Of a stretch of DNA of 64,000 bases, positions 63,077 through 64,000 are shown piece by piece. This DNA comes from Pseudodesulfovibrio sp. (GTDB taxonomy: Bacteria; Desulfobacterota; Desulfovibrionia; Desulfovibrionales; Desulfovibrionaceae). Both the position numbers and the translations under genes were made by a program. Where the stretch lies: assembly GCA_016342345.1 (NCBI GenBank), contig JAEINO010000012.1, positions 1 through 64,000 of the forward strand, written 5' to 3'. Numbering within the stretch: the first letter of the stretch is position 1; the number at the start of each line of letters is the position of its first letter. Below the pieces are notes generated by a model. It made no database searches. It was not told the DNA's origin and worked only from the letters and a program-made list of their open reading frames with translations.

Positions 63077-63368
63077 CTACACGACAAGCTTACCAGGGAT
63101 ATCCAGTCCCATATCCATAATCCGGATGTATTCACTATAGGCATATACCCGGTTGCGCTTTCTGCCGCTGACCTCCTTTACGATCCCGACTCGTTCCAAA
63201 TTGCGCAGAGAGTTGTTCACTGTCGCATGTGTCTTGCCTGTAGCTTCCACCAGACTGGCCGGAGTGGCAATCGGTTGTGCCAGTAAATCATTGTGAATAG
63301 CCTTGGCGGTCTTCTTTGTTTTGCCTAGGCCTTCGATAATTGCTTCATCCTATTTTCTTTCTTAGCAT
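63077..63368 (-). pseudogene. fic gene with internal deletion (copy 2)
   Basis: This copy retains the first ~6 codons (MLRKK) and the last ~90 codons of the Fic gene at 52376-53551. About 885 bases including the HPHLDGNGR motif are missing; the join is at TCCT/TCCTG-type microhomology near 63350. The remaining 3' part encodes only the winged helix, and the frame stops soon after the start. Confidence 0.9.
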
Positions 63369-63379
63369 AAAGGTTCTTT

Positions 63380-63436
63380 TTATTTTAGGATGAGGCATTC
63401 GCCTAAAATAACGAATTTCTTTATTTTAGGCGAATG
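63380..63436. promoter_or_regulatory. perfect 16-bp inverted repeat, fic operator candidate (copy 2)
   Basis: Arms 63396-63411 (CATTCGCCTAAAATAA) and 63421-63436 are exact reverse complements with a 9-base spacer. A third TTATTTTAGG half-site lies at 63380-63389. The palindrome is better preserved than the copy at 53586-53613. Confidence 0.75.
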
Positions 63437-63733
63437 AGAAACTGAAATATAATCACCTCATCTCACTTACTCGTTTTGAAAAAGGTTGATAGCCGCTTGA
63501 CGAAACAGTCAAGCTTATCACCCAAGCAAGAAGTCAGATTTTCATGGTGAAGCGCATGCTTAATAATGCGCCTAAGAAATGGGGTCATTTCGTTGGACCA
63601 CTGGCGTAACCGAATGTGGCAGGATCATGCTAAAAGTAGGATGAGATAGTGGTGCTGCTCGTAGATGTTTTCCCTAGGATGGCCTGGAAGGCTCGCTTCA
63701 GAAGTAATTTGAAAAAGTATCGCAGACTCCGAC
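63437..63733. other. intergenic region
   Basis: The first ~60 bases repeat the region upstream of fic copy 1 (GGTTGATAGCCGCTTG). The rest, to 63733, holds no gene that I can support. Confidence 0.5.
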
Positions 63734-64000
63734 CTATTCTTCTGCCAAAACAGCGTGTGCTATAAATTTGGCAAAAGGTTGGATGTCGTTGCTCACGCTC
63801 GCTGATTCTAGGGCGGCCATATACTTGTTACGATTATCAACCTTGATCGTTGTCCAGGGATAGCCTCCCGACGAAAGCATCAGATTCATCAAAAACTTAG
63901 CCATGCGCCCATTGCCATCGGCATATGGGTGGATATAGCCCAACATCCAATGCCCAAGGATAGCCGACACGATGGGGGAGTCTTCGCTTTCAAGGCGATC
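63734..64000 (-). CDS. Fic family protein, C-terminal part (gene runs off the window)
   Basis: 88 visible residues. HPYADGNGRMAKFLMN is the Fic catalytic motif, with the family's His, Asp, Asn and Arg. It differs from the Fic at 52376 (HPHLDGNGR) and is a third Fic-related sequence in the island. The frame is open to the window edge, so the start lies outside. Confidence 0.85.
   Translation of the reverse strand, partial: DRLESEDSPIVSAILGHWMLGYIHPYADGNGRMAKFLMNLMLSSGGYPWTTIKVDNRNKYMAALESASVSNDIQPFAKFIAHAVLAEE

Overview
The window looks like a chromosomal segment of a Desulfovibrio/Pseudodesulfovibrio-type bacterium. This is inferred from gene content: an RsmB/NOP-type rRNA methyltransferase next to tRNA genes, a carbamoyltransferase-DUF5989-SxtJ trio, and glycan genes of the kind seen in Desulfovibrionaceae. 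No rRNA or other taxonomic marker is present, so the assignment is tentative.

Region by region: (1) 1-2.5 kb is housekeeping sequence, with a partial secreted protein gene, an RNA cytosine methyltransferase, tRNA-Val(TAC) and tRNA-Asp(GTC). (2) 2.5-13.4 kb is an integrated element. A tyrosine recombinase abuts the 3' end of tRNA-Asp, followed by an excisionase-like HTH gene, a frameshifted DNA methyltransferase with an odd transmembrane tail, an Asp/Ser-repeat lipoprotein candidate, a RepA-like initiator, a DUF4258 gene and a leftward operon of five unrecognised small genes. (3) 13.5-16.5 kb holds an MBOAT O-acyltransferase plus SGNH partner, bracketed by decayed direct repeats. (4) 16.5-47.7 kb is one long, tightly coupled rightward surface-glycan cluster of about 25 genes. 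It starts with a wHTH regulator and carries sugar-nucleotide enzymes (a Gfo/Idh-acyltransferase fusion, two WecB-type epimerases, a NeuB-type synthase, an SpsF-like cytidylyltransferase, a GT2-cytidylyltransferase fusion, a GalE-like epimerase), a radical SAM enzyme, six GT4 glycosyltransferases, two sulfotransferase-like proteins, a FemAB-like protein, an asparagine synthase homologue, a polysaccharide deacetylase-like protein, an ABC flippase and a second SGNH-MBOAT pair. (5) 47.8-51.3 kb, leftward, has a methyltransferase and the SxtJ-DUF5989-carbamoyltransferase operon. (6) 51.4-64 kb is an island of toxin-antitoxin and defence-type genes: an RHH antitoxin, Fic, AbiEii/AbiEi, two HipBA pairs, a second RHH copy, a gutted Fic copy and another Fic gene at the edge. 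Three copies of a ~360-bp repeat, insertion sequences and gene fragments are interspersed.

The glycan cluster appears to build, decorate (acetyl, sulfate, carbamoyl, amide, methyl) and export a surface polysaccharide or glycoprotein glycan, possibly containing a nonulosonic-acid-like sugar. No NDP-sugar dehydratase or intact aminotransferase is in the window, but a DegT-type aminotransferase relic lies at 58.1-58.3 kb. The most unusual architecture is the repeat-bounded toxin-antitoxin array of region 6: the unit [hipBA - repeat - RHH/parE - fic] can be recognised in more than one copy, each copy with different deletions.
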